NCBI GenBank assembly: GCA_009602725.1
Contig: WELB01000252.1
Coordinates: 56,053 to 111,300 of the forward strand
DNA: 55,248 bases
Origin: Spirogloea muscicola
Lineage: Eukaryota; Streptophyta; Zygnematophyceae; Spirogloeales; Spirogloeaceae
Reading direction: 5' to 3'
Positions 21,201 through 33,252 of this stretch are shown piece by piece. Position 1 is the first letter of the stretch; each line of letters begins with the position of its first letter. A program made the position numbers and the translations under genes. Below the pieces are notes generated by a model, which was not told where the DNA came from, did not search any database, and was given only the letters and a program-made list of their open reading frames with translations.

Positions 21201-23198
21201 CTCAGCTTGTGTGGTATTGTGTTTTAAAGTTGGTGTAAGCGCTTCAAATTACTGATGTGCTTGATTGTCACCTGTGCCGCAAACTCTCTATTACCAGCTG
21301 GAGCACTATGAGCATATGGAGTCGGGCAAGGTGGCGCAGGCCGCCGCCGGGCCGCCATCAGCCGGGGTGCCGCCGTCGCACGCGGCGGCCATGTACGCTG
21401 CCGGCTTCGGGCCGAGCACCGCGTTCCCCTCGTCGCAGGCACTGTGGGCGATCGCGGCGCATGCGGCGGCCGCTGCGACTCAGCAGCAAGCGCAGGGCGG
21501 TGGCGGCGCGTTCTTCCCGAGCCAGCCGCTGTCGCGCGCGTCCAGCCTGCCGCCCTTCTCGTCGCCGCCAGGCTCGCCGTGGGGCTCGGGCGACCTCTCG
21601 CTGCGGCCCGACTTCAACCAGGTCGCAGCAGCGGCGATGGCGGCGGCCGCCGCCGCCGCCGCCGGCGTCGGCTGGGGCCATCACCATCGCCCGCCGCCGC
21701 ACTTCCCTGCTGCTGCTGCTGCTGCTCCTGGGGCTCCTGCAAGCAGCGCTGCCGCCGCCGCCGCCACGGCCTCGCCGCCGCGCCACCTTCAGCACGCGTC
21801 CTCGGGCGGTGGCTCTGGCAGCTTCCCCTACCACCTGTTTCCATGGGGCTCCGGCAGCTTCGGCTCGCCGCCGCCGCCGCCGCCGCCATTGCCAGGGGCC
21901 GCTGGCAGCGGCAGCCCCTTCATTGGGTCGTACGGCACAGGCGCCGTCGGGCCGGCCAGCCCGGGCTTCGTGCCGGTCGCCAGCGGCCCTGGTCAGGGCA
22001 GCGGCGGCTGGGAGGGCGCGCAGGCGCTGCCGCCGCCGCCGCCGCCGCCTTTGCTTGGACCGGTAGCGACGCGGCCCACCAAGCTGGAGACGCAGCGCTC
22101 CCTGAACCAGGACACCATGGATGCCCTCATCCTGCAGAAGGTTGGCCCGGTCATAAGTGTCACTCAACTGGCTTGCCAATGATCCCCGTCATGTGGCTAA
22201 CAATGTATCAACCCCTACTCAGACTATCTACAATGTGGCTAACACAGTGTTATCTCCTACTCAGACTATTAACATCCTACTAACTGACAAGTTCTGGGCT
22301 TGCTGCAACACAGTCTGGAGGGTCGAGCACGCTGGAGCTACCCCTGGACGGCTCCGCGTTCACATCCGGCGCTGGCCTGCGTGGCGCGCGCGCCGGGAAG
22401 GCCAGCCCGAGGGCCGCCGGCAGCGACGCCGACCGGCAGCTGTTAGAGGCGCTGCCGCCGGGCGCGGGCGGCAGCGGAGGCGGCGAGAGGCTGTCGCAGC
22501 ACTACGGGCCTACTCATTCTCCGGGGGCGACTGCGAGTCACTCGGAGCATCTGCCGAGGGCAGACTCGTACCTGTCGCCGGCGAGCATGGCCGACGCCGC
22601 CGCTGCCATGGTGAGGCCGCCGTCCAGCTTCACGGCGTTCGGCGGCGGCGGCAGCGGCGGTCTGGCCCGGAGCAGCTCCGCCGCGTTTCAATTGGCAAGC
22701 CCCCTCCCTCCCGGTCCCAGTCCGCTGCACAATGGTGGGTACGGGGTTTTGGCACCGGCGCGGTCGGGACAGCCGCCGCCACCGACGCAGCAGCCGCCGC
22801 CGCCGCCTGATGCCGGGGAAGGGGACGTGTACATGGACCGCGCGGCCGCTGCGGAGGCCCGCAAGAAGCGCATGGAGGTCAAGAGCTTGCGCAAGAAGGG
22901 CATGAAGGTGGGTGTCGGCGAGACGGGGGAGGTGGTGGAGCTCGAGGACAGCCCGCGGTCGTACAACGCGTTCGCGCTGCGGGGCCCCGGCCGCAGCAGC
23001 AAGCCGGGGATCCGGCTCAGCGGCCGCAGCGCCGAGGAGGGCAGCGGCGGCGCCGGCGGCAGCGGCGGCGCGACGAGCGAGATCATGGAGGAGCTCAAGG
23101 CCAACCTGCGGCAGCGCGCCGAGGAGCGCAGCCGCATCGAGCTCCTGAAGCGCGCGGCGGCAGCCAAGGAGAGCGCTGCTGCAGCGAGAGCAAGCTGA
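18285..23198 (+). CDS. Large bZIP transcription factor with atypical basic region
   Basis: Exons: 18285 into the gap and out to 19382, then 19530-20185, 20336-20734, 20851-21060, 21298-22140 and 22314-23198. Phases agree after the gap and the part from 19530 alone encodes about 997 residues. The bZIP lies in the 210-nt exon: basic region RRVQANRESARQTIRRKQ, then leucine-heptad segment VLCEQLSQRAATLAKANDGL. The invariant Arg of N-x7-R is Ile. An N-terminal basic patch (KRHKGRPRKRARLPRE) may be a nuclear signal. Flanks are long Gly, Ala, Pro and His-rich disordered stretches. The last exon ends in a charged helix (EIMEELKANLRQRAEERSRI). Plant bZIPs with NRESARQTIRR are known to me. Targets are unknown. 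A TGTAA signal follows the stop. Confidence 0.82.
18298..19038. other. Assembly gap (741 N)
   Basis: A run of N. The bZIP frame that enters it from the ATG at 18285 and the frame that leaves it differ in phase, so the true length is not 741 or an intron is hidden. Long frames drawn through the N run have no meaning. Confidence 0.99.
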
Positions 23199-23244
23199 TA
23201 AACCTCCAGTAAATGGTGCCAAGCGCACATTTGTGAGCAGTTAG

Positions 23245-23249
23245 TGTAA
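23245..23249 (+). terminator. TGTAA polyadenylation signal of the bZIP gene
   Basis: TGTAA 47 nt past the bZIP stop codon. Confidence 0.45.
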
Positions 23250-23721
23250 CTAACCGACACAGTAATGCATGACGCGGCGGGAGTCCTTTACATTATATGC
23301 GGTTGTCCTCACTTAGCTCCGCAGCTATTTCTTGACTCTCCCGCTCCATGTGGGCCACTTTTATATGACTCTGCCATTGTGGGGCCGCTGTACATCCGGC
23401 GTGCAATGCTCGGGCCCCCAGTGAGGCAATCGTGGTAGCACATTAGCCTTTCTGTCTGTTGGACGTACGTGCATTTAGCCATTTCCTTTCAGCGAGAACC
23501 GTTGGCTTAGGACTGCACACCATTATTCCCACAGGCCAAAGTTCCATCAGCTTCTTGCCTGGCTCTGGCCAGCTCTGTGCTGAGCCTTTTCTTCTTGCAG
23601 TGTAGCAAGACTTCTGACTCGCCCTCTCGATTCGAGCCTCATGCGCCATCGCAGTGTCCCTGTCCATCAGCATGCTAGTAATGTCTGCACTAGACATTCA
23701 GGCTTCAGTCTACGCAGCTGG

Positions 23722-23726
23722 TTACA
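23722..23726 (-). terminator. TGTAA polyadenylation signal of the helicase gene
   Basis: Reads TGTAA on the minus strand, 76 nt past the helicase TAG. Confidence 0.45.
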
Positions 23727-23801
23727 CTGCGGCATAGAAAGCCAACCCATGTAACTACCACTCTGACTCTGCCGCTTACCCTTGCCTTTGACCTGCTGTC
23801 A

Positions 23802-26800
23802 CTAAGAATGGAGGAGCTCCATCACCGCCGTCATAACAACTCTGCCTTTACTGTGCAAGTCTAGATGTGGGTTGTCAATCTTCCTCTGCAGCAGCTGATC
23901 AAGCTGGGCTCGGAGCTCCTGTGTCATGACAGACAGACCCAAAGGGCCCCAGCTCGGGTCAGATCCACAGGAACTTGATAGCAGATGCCTGTCCGATGAA
24001 GTCAATCGCATGTGATTATCATCTTGACAGTTGAACATGTAATATACTGCTGTGCATAATGAGGATGGAAAAGCTAATATCGTGCAGCACAGCCTAATTG
24101 CCCTTATAACATGCCTCTGCATCAAATCACACTGTCATGCAGGCTAGAAGTCTTTCATGTAGTAACATATCTGCTCTCTGGAACAATAGAGAGCAGCTTG
24201 CGAATCTCTGGAGATCTGCCAGACAGTTTGATCTGCGAAGCGGCAGCAGGCTCTCACGTGCACGAGCTGAGCTGTCTTTGGTGTTGCTGAGAACTGGAGG
24301 TAGCCGCCAAGCATGTCAAAGCCACCATCCCCGGCTCTAGGGCTCAGCTCACCTCCAAATAGAAGCAGGGCATAGTCGGATACTGCACTGGTGTCCCTGA
24401 ACATACATAACATATACCTAACTACTATCAAAAGCCGTCACCTTTTGTCATAAGAAAAGTTAAGGGGCTTCAGGAGTCTTCTATGTCGTGATAAACATTC
24501 GTATATGAATCTTCAGGAGCCAGAGAGGTGCAGCTTGGTTCACGCGACAGTATATACCTCAGGTAAATCTCCTTAGTCTTGACTTTCTCGCCATACACGA
24601 GCCAGGGCTCTCTGAAGTCGCCCTCCCGCGCGTTGACGGACGAGGGATGAGGCGCGACCCTGCCATCCTCTCTGGTGAAGAACTCCACTCTCCTGCCTTT
24701 CCGCTTGATCTGGGCAACGCTGGGGAACAGCCCAGCAACAAGGACCGCCCGCACTGCCTCAAGATCGGTCCCCAATCTATTGTACTCCTGCAAGCACTCA
24801 ACTTGGAAGCAAGTCTGAGCAAGTCTAAGAGAGTCATGTACTTTGCAGCTATGCATAGAGAAGGAAAGGGCATGATGAGTAGCGCAGGAGCTTACAGCAG
24901 GACTAAGAGATGTACCTGGATGCCAGCAACTCGGTCCACAAAGCCAATGTCAGAAAGGAGGTCAAAGAATTGCAGCCGCATGGTGGAGATCATCTGAAGC
25001 GCCGGCTGCGAGAGGAAGTTGTCCCAGCAGTAGCTGCGCTCGTTGCCCTGCCGCTTTGCACGCATCCAGCCATCGTACGCTTGAAGAAGCGCAACGTGGT
25101 CACTGGCAAAAAGGACAGGAAGAGCATATGCCCGCTTAATTTTTGTGATCAGGATTGAGTAGAACTGCAGAAACCAGACTCGCAACAAGGCTGCTGACCA
25201 CAGATTGGACGACTAAGGGATACTGTAGGAACGACCATGAGCAGAACTCTTCCTTAAGTCCAAAGAGTAATTCAGTGAGACGTCCTTGGAGAAGCATATA
25301 GTATTTTCCAGCCTTCCCCTGTGCTTCTTAAGATTACTGTCCATGGGTGGGACCGCGAGACTACATGATTTGACGATTTAAGGCCTGGGATGTGCTTGCA
25401 TTGCATAGAATAGCAGCAGACAATGCAAGCCACCTTCTCGTCCCTAATGAGAAACGCCGCTTGGCTTCATCTGCAGCCTCCTTGCGATCCACAGGGAGTA
25501 CAAACGGCTCGCGGTGCGAGAGCGCAGCCGCGATCGTGAGGGACGGACCAAGGCATCCGAGCAGCGATGCGATGAGGAGCATCTTGCCAAGGCGCGGATC
25601 GATTGGGAGGCTCGCCAGATGCCAACCAAGCGGCGTCAGCTCCTCATCCTTGTCCAGGGCTCCAATTGTGCGGAGGAGCTCGGTTGCATTCTGCACCTGC
25701 ATCACAGGAGGATTTACAGACACCAGTAAACTGAGGTGCAGCCAGTAGGGGCATTAGTTTCTGCTGACTAATAGCGTGGCAAAAGGACTCCTCAAAGTGT
25801 GAGAGGCTGAAGCCATTTGAGAAAATGAAGCTGCACACCAAAGAAGCAAGAGGAAAGAGTAGACTGCAGAGACTCCAGCAGATTACATAACCTTGTGGCA
25901 CATTCCAGTGAGACTTAATGACTAAGATTACTGTGCAAGAACTGATTGGAGGTTAGGATATGAGATCCTAAAGACCAATTTCTTTACCAAACGCCTTGAG
26001 CGAGGGGAGCCAGGCAACAGTGGAGGCCTGCCCACGCTGCAGGATTACCGCTAGAGGTTCCGGCGGCTGCAGGGCCTTGGCAAGAAACTGCTGCAGCTCG
26101 CCCAGCTGCAGGTCCTTGATCTGGAGGCAGAGCTCCTGCAGCGGCGTCCGCAGCATCTCCGGCGTCTGGAACTTGGGCAGCGCGTCGTGCAACACCCTGG
26201 GGTAGAGGCGGTAGCACACACCAGGTTGCACTCGCCCTGCCCTGCCCCGCCGCTGCAGCAGCAAACTCTCACGGCTCAAGGTGTGGTCAAGGAGAGCCAA
26301 CTTCGGGCATGAGCAGGTAGACTCACACCATGCGCACCTCAAGCAAGATCTACGGTGCCGCTGCTTCAAACACTTCTGATCCCAGCTAAGCCAAAGCAAG
26401 AAGACAAGCTTTCACGATGAGTTACTGACATCCAAAAGCGCTGAATGAGGACGAGGATTGAGAACGAGGTGAGTGAGTGCCAGAAAATATGCACCACTTG
26501 ATCAATTTGACATTGGCATGTGTTGCAGTCACCTGTCGGGCTGAGGCTTGCGAGATCCAGGTGGGCGCGAGGCACTCGAGCTTGTTGAGCGCGTCGTACC
26601 TCGTCTCCTTGGCCTTGCCGCAGTCGACTACGTACACGACGTCGTCGATTGTGATGCTTGTCTCGGCAATGTTTGTGGCCAGGACAACCTTCCTGCGCAG
26701 GCAAGCAGGGTCATGTGGAAGTGCTCCGGATGGCGATCATGCTAGCTCTTGGTAAAACTTCTGCACGCCAGGGTTTGCGACACACGTGCACCTAGCACAT

Positions 26801-29800
26801 GCTTTCATCAGGCTCATGTTGGGCCCTCAACCGGAACCCATATTTGACAAGAGTATCCATGATATGTATAATAAAAAGAGAGGGTGTATGTATCAAACAT
26901 GCAGGAATGTCCAGAGTGGTGCCGTCCTCACCGAGTCCCATGGGGCGGCCGCTGGAAGATCTCCTTCTGATTGACAGTGGGCATGGAGCCGTGCAGCGGT
27001 AACACCACGGCGCGGCCCAGACGGCCGCGCAGCAGCTCGGCGAGCTTCGCGATGTCGTCCCAGCCCGTGAGGAAGACGAGCACAGCGCCCTGCGCCTCGC
27101 TCGAGCATATGTGATCCACCGTCGAGGCCACCTGGCACGGCCCTTCAGTGGCGGTTTCAGCTGCCAATGCAGCGAAAGCAGATACTCTCAGAGCACCGCC
27201 CTCGAGACCATCGCATGGGCACCTGATGACACGGCGGTACCCGTGCGTCGCGAAGCAACGATGCAAGCGAGAACCCAAGAAGAGCACCTAGTCAAAGCCA
27301 GTGGCAAAGACAGAGCCCATAAATTTACACTAACAATCACTTCCAAAGTCCAGGGCATAGGGCCTCGCACCAAGTCCAGGTCAAGCACTTCAGGGCTCCA
27401 ATGCTCCAGCGAGGCTCGCGTTGACGGGCTGTATCGGCCATACTCCATCGTGATGTCAACTTGCTGCACCACGATCGATCGAGAAGGGATTAGGCCGAGC
27501 CTCAGCCCGAACGTTTGTGCTAAACGTCATGAGGCAGTCTAAGTAATTGAGCAGCACGCAGCTCGGCAGCTCAGGTGCTTGGAGCGGAGGCTGGCGCTCT
27601 GGTGATGGTCACTGCTCGTACCTCAAAGACGTCGACCATGGGGTCTTTGTCCTTAGGCAGGGCCGGAGCGGCGTCGCGGCTTCGCCGGCCAACTCGCCGG
27701 CCTTGCCCGGCCGCTGCCGCCGAGGCTGGCCAGGAGCCTCCTCTGTCGCCCCGGCCCTCCTTATCATCTCCAATCATGTGCCTTGTCCTCTCCAAAACAT
27801 CCTCCAGAAATAACTCCTCAACGGGATACGTATAGCCCTGCGTGCTCGCAATTGGCAGTTAACACCTTAACCTTGACATAACAGACCTGCACATCAGTAA
27901 AACCCAGTGCTGCATCCTTGCAATGCTGCCTGATCGTTGAGTCTGAAGCGGAGTACAAAATGATTTGCTAACCGTTCTTTGCAATGTGCGAATGCAGGGC
28001 CTAGCTGGAGTATGCAGCTTGGGCTCACCGGGATGTGAGCCATGGGGGCCCCGCCGAGATACTTCGAGAAAAGGTGTGCGTTTATGGTGGCGCTCATGAG
28101 TACAAGGCGGAGGTCGCGGCGGCGAGGCAGCAGGTCGCGCAGCACAATGATCAAGAAATCCTCGTTCATGCCACGCTCGTGAATCTCGTCCACCACCACA
28201 TGCGTGACGCCCTCCAGCATCGGCGACTTGACCTGCCGATGGTGGCACAAGCAGCGTAGCCGCACATGTCACGTCCTGCTGGGCTGCCATCGTCGCATAG
28301 TAGTGGCTGACCCAAGTCCTCAACATCGAGGGCACTCTAATCTAACCCAAGCTTGACTTTTACCTCACAGATGCAAGTAAAAGGCAACGTTCACAGACAT
28401 GGGCAACGCTGTTGCGTCACAAGTGTTAGCAGGTGAGCCCAGTGCTTGCTGTGCCGAAGTCATCTGAGGGTAGCACTGACCCAAGCAAGTGCGACAAGGG
28501 CTCTGCTCCTAGGGTGGACGTTAAGGGGGTTTCATTGGGGTCATTGAGGAGTGTACTCGTAATAAAGGCTGTAAACCTTGAAACGCCCTCAGTCCTCTTG
28601 TTGAATGGACAGCGTCTTGGGCTTTAAGCAATTTAACGTCCTCGGTCTTCCTTGTGTGAAACCAAGTGAAAGTGAGGGCTAGAGATCGGGTATTGTCAAG
28701 TGGATGTTAGGGACTAATGTATGGTTAGGAATTGTAGGGTTTGGGTAAGAGGATTGGTTTTGCTCGCCATCAAGTTCGCGGTCGTGTGAGAGAGCCAGGG
28801 AGCAAGAGCAGCGCTTACTAGCTTGCGCAGGAGCACGCCGGTCGTGCAGAAGAGGAGGCGTGTAGCAGACGATGCGCGCGACTCGAGGCGGATCTGATAC
28901 CCGACGGCGCCGCTGACAGCCTCGCCGCGCTCCATTGCCACGCGGCCTGCTACCGAGACCGCCGAGATGCGCCGGGGCTGCGTGCAGATGATAGACACGG
29001 CCGCGCCGCGGCCAGCCTCCACGGCCTCCTCCAGGATGAACTGCGGCAGCTGTGTCGTCTTGCCGCAGCCCGTCTCGCCAGAGATCACCACCACCTGGTC
29101 GCGGTTAGCGGCGGTCAGCCACGGCATTTGTCAATGCAGATTCACTGCTGACTTTCAGTACTAACTTTGAGCCAAAGCGTTCCTTGATGGAGCAGCAGTG
29201 ACGGCGGCAGCAGACCTGATTGTCACTGACGGCACGGAGCAGCTCCGCGCGCATGCCGAACGCCGGGAGGCGCGCGCGCTGCGCCCGCATCGCTCGGCCC
29301 TGCTCGGTCGCCTGCATCGTGCGCTGCCGCTCCCGCATCTGCCGACTCTCCGACTCCATGCTGTCAACGCCGCCACCTTCTTCCCGGTTCTCGTGCTTGG
29401 ACCGCTGCCACCGCTTGACGGCCGCGGTATCGGCAGCCGCTGCCGCAGCCTCCTGGGGCCCCATCTCCACGTCCTCCCAGCTGTCCACCGCTCCCAGCGG
29501 GGCGCGGTCATCGATGGCGGCGCTACTCAACGCGGCGGCCTCCTCCTCACGTGGCTGAGGCGACTGCCGGAGCTCAGCGAGCATGCGCTCGACGCGGTCC
29601 TCGGTGGCACCAGCCAATGCGATGCGGCGCTGGCTCTGGCCGTGTCGCGCGTCCAGCTCGGCGCGGTAGTTGGGCAGCGCATCGGTGCTGACGACCAGCA
29701 CGGTGCTGGTGCCCTTGCCGTACGCCTGGCTGCGAGATGCACAAGTAATTATGAGTAAGCTTACACTTATACTGATAGGTAAGCTTATCGATGTACTTAT

Positions 29801-30425
29801 AAGTAGGCTGACGTTGCATGGGCTTGAGTTCTAGTGGCACTCTAGGGTCACTCCTAGCAGGCTTTGCGGCCATGACCCTCGAGGCCTGCCAATGGCTGCT
29901 GCGTGAAAGGGGGTGGCAGAGAGAGAAAGACTCTGCCAGTAGAGGGCGATGGCTGTGATCGGCCAGCCCAGAAAAGACCAGAATTGTTTTTCGAAGGGGC
30001 CAGAAAAGCGCTGAAGCTCACAGCGACGCAAGTGGCCACTGGGAGCTCGATCAATATCCCATATTGAGCAGCCGCAGGCAAAGGCCTGAGTGCAGGATTC
30101 AGGCTTGAGGTCCAGGGAAAGGGCTTAAGATGTAGGGGTTAAGGTGGGATTTGGGGTATGGGGTTTAGGGGTTTAGTGCGTTAGGATCTCGGAATGAGAG
30201 GTCTAGGGTTCAAGTCGGGGACGTGAGAGATGAGGACCTGTGGAGGCCGAGCTCCGCGGCGAGCGCCCGGAGCGCGGCGACGCCGTCGCGGCCGTAGTTG
30301 TCGCGGACGACCAGCTCGCCGCCGCCGCCGGCGTCGCGGAGCTCCCGGAGCCGGGCCAGCCACACGCCGCGGTCCACTTCGGCGGCAGCTCGGCTTAGCC
30401 GCCGACGCCGTCGCCGCCGCTGCAT
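23802..30425 (-). CDS. DEAH/RHA-family RNA helicase, DExH1/DHX36 type
   Basis: Fourteen exons in phase: 30425-30238, 29729-29216, 29094-28819, 28232-28029, 27837-27622, 27463-27371, 27131-26932, 26692-26533, 26252-26049, 25696-25434, 25102-24916, 24787-24558, 24396-24258, 23918-23802; about 996 residues. N-terminal motif [20 protein letters not shown] is family-typical. Helicase motifs: [12 protein letters not shown], Ia TQPRRIS, II DEIH (about residue 341), [48 protein letters not shown]. Then come the HA2 region ([19 protein letters not shown]) and OB-fold region ([17 protein letters not shown]). It unwinds RNA, possibly G-quadruplexes as DHX36 does. The start is uncertain: the ATG at 30425 is in frame, but the ATG at 30546 joined by a 90-nt intron to the CGG codon at 30419 would also fit. 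A low-complexity insert of about 45 residues follows [14 protein letters not shown]. Confidence 0.92.
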
Positions 30426-31123
30426 TGACCGGCGCCGCGGCCCATCGGGTGCTCCCGAGCGCCGGGATCGGCCGCAGCCTCGCCGTGACGGCGACGGCGG
30501 CGGCTCCGGCTGCGGCGGCGGCGACGACCTGCGCCATGGCGGCCAATGGTCACGGGCAAGCTTCGATGAAGGTGTGAATGAGCCGTCATTATGGTCAACC
30601 GGCGAGAAATAGAGCTGTTTCTCTTCAGGGCCTATTTGCACTCAGTCAGGTGGTCACGGTCTCATTGACCGCCCCGTCAGAGCGGGGGTCGCGGCCACGG
30701 AGGCCGAGACCGCCTGCACTTGCGGACGTGTATTTTGAAATATCGTCGGGATTTTGCGGGGGGACGGTGAGCTGTTTCTTTTCGGGCGGGTTCCGCGGGG
30801 GAAAGGGGGGGTTGTCAAAATCGGGCCCTCCTCGGGAGGAGGGCCCGATTTCGACCGCCCTCGTGGCACACGGCGCCGTTTCCTCCTTAACGGGGGCAAA
30901 TGTCGTCCTGGTCAGCATCCGATGTGGTGCCGTCGTGGCGGGTGACCGCGACCGGGCGGGCAAGGCTCTAAAGCCGTTCGCTCTATACAACGCGCGACAC
31001 GTACCCCGGGACGCGACCGCCCGACCAAGTGTAAACAGGCCCCTAGTAGCAATGGTCCTCAGCAGCTCCCCCGCTGCCACGCGTCCACCGAAGTCCACCC
31101 CCCGGCCTCGCTGCTGACCGCAN
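30426..31123. other. Head-to-head promoter region, helicase and unknown gene
   Basis: About 700 bp between a minus-strand and a plus-strand start. It holds a 34-bp palindrome at 30818-30851 and a CCG tract near 31130. The single N at 31123 obscures the start of the plus gene. Confidence 0.5.
30818..30851. promoter_or_regulatory. 34-bp near-perfect palindrome
   Basis: Core arms TCGGGCCCTCCTC (30821-30833) and GAGGAGGGCCCGA (30836-30848) flank a GG centre. AAA and TTT extend the symmetry by 3 bp on each side. It sits in the middle of the bidirectional spacer and could be a dimer site, a cruciform or the pivot of a divergent promoter. Confidence 0.6.
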
Positions 31124-32918
31124 CGCCTCAACGCCGCCGCCGCCGCCGCCGCCGCAGAAGCCTTCCGGCGGCCGTCGCCGGCGGAGGCCTCGCCGCTCCT
31201 CGCGCGCGTCCTCGCGGGCTGCCCGCAGTCGCCGCACCTCCTCGCGTACGTCGCCGCGGGCTGCCGCCACGCCGAGCTCGGCCCCTTCGCCACCGCCAAG
31301 CGTGAGCGCCGCCGCAGCGAACGCCATGGTCGGCGCTCGCCGCCCACGATGCCCGCCTCCGCTGCGAGCGCCGGCTCGACGGCCGCACAGCGCTACCCTT
31401 ATGCTAACCCTAAACGGAAACCTAAACCCTCAACCCAAACGGTAAACCCCTAAACTGAACCCAAACGGTAAACCCCTAAACTGTAAACCCTACATTCCAC
31501 CCGTAAGCCCCAAACATCATCCCCTTATTTCGAAACCCAAAACCCCAAACCCCTAACCATCAATCGTAGATCCTTAAAACCTCAGCCCTTAAGCCCCTGA
31601 ATTCTCGAAACCACCTAACTGCAAACCCTGAACCATAAGCGAAGCGAAGCCCTGTCATTCAGAAGCCCCGGGAAGACTTACCTCAACCCTTCAGATTCCC
31701 TCAGGCTGCACCCATGTACATGCACATCAACTTGTCTTCATCCTATACTAATGAATCATATATACCCCAATGCATGTCTCATTGCTCCGAGGATGGAGGT
31801 TCTGAGTGCTCAGCACAGTGCCTGCCCCACGTCCTCCTATGTTTGCTGGCAGTCCTTGCAATGCGTCGGTCTATTAGTCACTGGAGTCACTAATTGTCTC
31901 GGCTGCTACTGCCTTCGGCCGTGCCGGCTGCAGTGAATGGCTGCTTGCGGGACCTCCAGGCATACCGCCAGGAAGGTACTGCCGGCCGCCCTCGCTAGCC
32001 GTCTGGCGGCAGCCCACCTCGCCGGCAGGCGGCCACTTGCATGCGCCTGACTTCCGAACCAAACCCTAAACCCGCAACCTAAACCCTAAACCCTAATCTA
32101 AACTTCAAACCTGTATCCCTAAACCATTAACCTTAAACACTAACCCTCAACTGCGCCTGACTTCCAGACATGTCCGCCGCCCGACTGCAGCGCAGGCCTT
32201 CGCCAGCGAGCTCCATAGCGCGTACTTTGGGCTGGAGGCGGCCGCCCAACCCAGCGCCGCGATTGCGCAGCATGTGAGTTCAACGCCGGCTGTGGCGGTG
32301 CATCCTCACGCCTCTGTGTCCAATCCCGATATCTGAGAGACGCTGAAGACCCCATGAGCTGGCTTCTGCGTCGTCGGCAGGAGGGCCATGCAGGTTCCGC
32401 CATAGACAGCGATGCTGCTGAGGAACTTCGACCTGGCCAGCAGTGCGTGCTGGGCGCCACCGACCTTGTGAGCATGATGGCCGTGCTGCAGGCCATGCTG
32501 GAGCGCGACTTTGATGTGCAGGTGGCTACATGCTAAACCTTGGCATTGTGACACTGACCATAGCCGCCCTTACGCCTGTATCGTGTATAATTAAACCCTA
32601 GGTTCCAGCTGATTGCCAAACCTTGCTTACGTATATGGACATTCGGCTAATTGAGATCATTAAGATTTTGCTTAAGTACTGCCATGGCCTTCTTTGAGAT
32701 AAGATGACACTTCTTAGCTATCAACAACAATTACCACAAATCCTTGTGTATATGTGAACATGCGGTTGTCACAGGACAAGGTCCTCGGCACGCTGGCGCT
32801 TGACATGCCCCTGGAGCAGCTTTCAGCCTACTGCACGCTCTGGGACCTGCGGCCGCTGATCGACGACGCGCTCTTCGACGAGGCTGCGGAGTGGCTGGCC
32901 AGAGGCGCCGTGCAGTGA
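31124..32918 (+). CDS. Unknown small conserved-looking protein (5' end unresolved)
   Basis: Five exons agree in phase: about 31124-31301, 31934-31975, 32191-32273, 32381-32521 and 32775-32918 (TGA), giving about 195 residues. The reading is protein-like throughout: an Ala-rich N terminus, LLARVLAGCPQSPHLLAYV, RHAELGPFATAKLNGCLRD, FASELHSAYFGLEAAAQ, DLVSMMAVLQAMLERDFDVQ and LWDLRPLIDDALFDEAAEWL at the end. It looks helical and soluble, with no transmembrane span. I do not recognise the family. The start is hidden: upstream frames meet stops, and the N at 31123 in a CCG tract marks a doubtful base. Introns 1 and 2 carry telomere-like tracts. It shares a promoter region with the helicase. Confidence 0.6.
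31390..31640. repeat. Degenerate CCCTAAA telomere-like tract in intron 1
   Basis: About 250 bp of imperfect CCCTAAA/AACCC units on the plus strand inside the first intron of the unknown gene. Units are strongly degraded, with spacing varying from 6 to 12 bp. Confidence 0.7.
32055..32155. repeat. Degenerate CCCTAAA tract in intron 2
   Basis: A second block of the same type, starting near the AACCAAACCCTAAACCC at 32058 and running to about 32155, within the second intron of the unknown gene. Confidence 0.65.
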
Positions 32919-33252
32919 GCGAGTCCTCTGCCACTCAGAGCAAGTCTGCAAGGGGATGCACCGGTGACTTGACATTGTCAAAGTCAAAGCGCAGGTAGCA
33001 GCTGCAGGTGAGCTGGTACAAAGCACCACATCACTTCAATGCAGACATGCCATTGACTGTGCTTTTTCCTCTCGATCAGCTCAAATGGTTGTCTTGCCCT
33101 CTAACCTGTAGAAAGAATGAATAGTAACTAACTATTATCCAGGCCTTATAGGTCAATTGCCAGCTGAGGAGTAAGGTGGCGCCTGTGCATGGACGCCAGC
33201 TTCCAGCGACGCCAACCCAGTAAGCAAGCCCCAAATGCAGGGAATGTACACG
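32919..33252. other. Convergent 3' spacer, unknown gene and sirtuin
   Basis: Short tail-to-tail spacer. I see no gene, no TGTAA signal and no strong structure. Confidence 0.4.

Larger units (their letters stand above)
23199..23801. other. Convergent 3' spacer between bZIP and helicase
   Basis: Holds the two 3' untranslated regions. TGTAA signals point in both directions (23245-23249 for bZIP, 23722-23726 for the helicase). No other gene is seen. Confidence 0.5.

Noticed and set aside
24335-24353. An 18-nt intron (GTGAGC to AGAG) in the helicase
   Set aside because: Too short to splice. Reading straight through is in frame and matches the family ([16 protein letters not shown]).
30181-30250. 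A tRNA suggested by GGTTCAAGTC
   Set aside because: No matching anticodon stem or acceptor stem around the T-loop-like word; it lies next to a helicase exon.
31043-31347. A minus-strand frame starting MAFAAAALTLGG as the helicase N terminus
   Set aside because: It is antisense to the first exon of the plus-strand gene, and the helicase N-terminal homology begins only near 30370.
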